64,000 nt of DNA from DATFVJ01 sp963712955. Lineage in GTDB: Bacteria > Actinomycetota > Actinomycetes > Streptosporangiales > Streptosporangiaceae. Below, in pieces: positions 63,420-64,000 of this stretch. The stretch lies in the NCBI GenBank assembly GCA_963712955.1, contig CAVQKF010000022.1:62001-126000 (forward strand), in the 5' to 3' direction. Each line of letters begins with the position of its first letter. Positions within the stretch are counted from its first letter, which is position 1. The notes beneath the pieces are model-generated. The model was given only the letters and a program-made list of their open reading frames with translations. It made no database searches and had not been told where the DNA came from. The translations under genes and the position numbers were made by a program.

Positions 63420-63660
63420 GGTTCCGTCCTACCAGACGGCTCCCATGATCCTCGCCCGTTGCGGTTGCCGTGGCGGGGGCATCCTGGCAGCCGCGGCCCG
63501 CAATCAGCGCCTGGTCATCCCCCTTGCGTGGAAACGCCTGGGTCAGGATCTTCCTCGTGGCCCAGACGGTCCATGATCATGCTCGTGGCCGAGACGGTCC
63601 ATGATCATGCTCGTGGCCGAGAGGTCGATGATGCGAGTGCTCGTGGCCACGGTCGCATGA
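63420..63660. other. Region between priA and the PAS gene
   Basis: 241 bp upstream of priA. Its left half shows no feature; from 63554 it is occupied by the 28 bp tandem repeats described separately. Confidence 0.5.
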
Positions 63661-63724
63661 TCATGCCGGTCGTGGCCCAGACGGTCCATGATCATGCTCG
63701 TGGCCCAGACGGTCCATGATCATG
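63554..63724. repeat. 28 bp tandem repeat array with CATGATCATG palindromes, about six units
   Basis: Unit CTCGTGGCCCAGACGGTCCA plus TGATCATG. Units at 63554, 63582, 63669 and 63697 are 28 bp long and differ by one or two bases; two diverged units (63610-63668) lie between. Most units carry CATGATCATG. The array covers the last codons of the PAS gene and continues beyond its stop. Confidence 0.93.
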
Positions 63725-64000
63725 ATCACGCCGTGGATCGTCCCGTCGTCGCCGCGCAGCAGGCTGCACTCCACCAGCAGGCGGACCGGGTGGCCACGCC
63801 GGTTCACGGCGTCGACCTTCGCCTCACTGGCGTCCGCCTTCTCGGTGAGCATGCCCTGAAGCAGCGGCACGACCTGCTGCACGGGAAGGCCGATGTCGAG
63901 CGTGAGCAGGTGCCTGCCCTCGGCCTCGTCTGCACGAAGCCCCCAGAGCTCTTCTGCGCCCGGGCTCCACACCCGCACCCTCAGCTCCTCGTTCACCACG
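63661..64000 (-). CDS. PAS-domain protein, C-terminal end (cut by the window edge)
   Basis: The last ~113 residues of a gene that begins outside the window. NEELRVRVWSPGAEELWGLR, DEAEGRHLLTLDIGLPVQQV and LLRGDDGTIHGVIMIMDR form a PAS domain of the kind found at the end of CheB/CheR-type or diguanylate-cyclase sensory proteins. The last residues (GHEHDHGPSGPRPA) are encoded by the 28 bp repeat and are not part of the fold. The true start and upstream domains cannot be seen. Confidence 0.82.
   Translation of the reverse strand, partial: VVNEELRVRVWSPGAEELWGLRADEAEGRHLLTLDIGLPVQQVVPLLQGMLTEKADASEAKVDAVNRRGHPVRLLVECSLLRGDDGTIHGVIMIMDRLGHEHDHGPSGPRPA

Noticed and set aside
63554..63724. CRISPR array
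   Set aside because: The 28 bp units follow each other without unique spacers and no cas gene is near.

Overview
The window is a 64 kb piece of a high-GC actinobacterial (actinomycete) chromosome. Evidence: very GC-rich codon third positions, GTG/TTG starts, ATGA/GTGA-coupled operons, a PriA that lacks helicase motifs, a PadR/small-membrane-protein cassette, a stand-alone ClpC N-domain protein and the priA-def-fmt-rsmB-rpe order typical of actinomycetes. I cannot assign it below that level from sequence alone.

Layout. (1) 0-18 kb: pirin, a CopD-like membrane protein, a complete respiratory nitrate reductase operon on the minus strand (narG-H-J-I, all overlapping) with an aconitase fragment just upstream, a DUF488 protein, an ArsR/SufR-like regulator, a TDT-family transporter behind a possible leader peptide, a P450, an alkylation-repair pair (Ada-AlkA fusion plus Ogt), a diacylglycerol-kinase-like lipid kinase and a CPA1 antiporter separated by tandem palindromes. 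(2) 18-31.8 kb: gamma-glutamyltranspeptidase (split by a frameshift at the large/small subunit boundary), rpiA, pgi, a YjbR protein, a GAF-PP2C-ATPase phosphatase, a methyltransferase, a Tat-exported cytokinin-dehydrogenase-like flavoprotein, a ClpC2-like protein, an alpha/beta hydrolase and a P450/ferredoxin pair. (3) 31.8-42.5 kb: a decayed accessory zone with a duplicated PadR gene, chimeric fragments of YifB, a transposase-like protein, PrpD and thiolase, an intact AraC regulator, a 2.1 kb segment bounded by a perfect 70 bp inverted repeat, and IS21, recombinase and IS256 remnants. (4) 42.6-54.1 kb: one tightly coupled 12-gene operon, probably a natural-product pathway with no NRPS or PKS module. 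(5) 54-64 kb: a LURP-one-like protein, then the housekeeping operon priA / hypothetical / def / fmt (frameshifted) / rsmB / rpe, and the 3' end of a PAS-domain gene whose tail runs into a 28 bp tandem repeat.

The most interesting region is the 42.6-54 kb operon. A fatty-acyl-AMP ligase and one acyl carrier protein could supply an acyl-thioester. A class-II-synthetase-like amino acid:carrier-protein ligase and a second carrier protein could supply an aminoacyl-thioester. A transglutaminase-fold protein with a Cys/His/Asp set is a candidate for joining them (compare AdmF of andrimid). Two different diiron oxygenases, a flavin halogenase with the WxWxIP motif and an SGNH-hydrolase/methyltransferase fusion are candidate tailoring enzymes. 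An Sfp-type phosphopantetheinyl transferase and a DHA2 exporter complete the set. The individual families are recognised; the combined pathway and product are inference.
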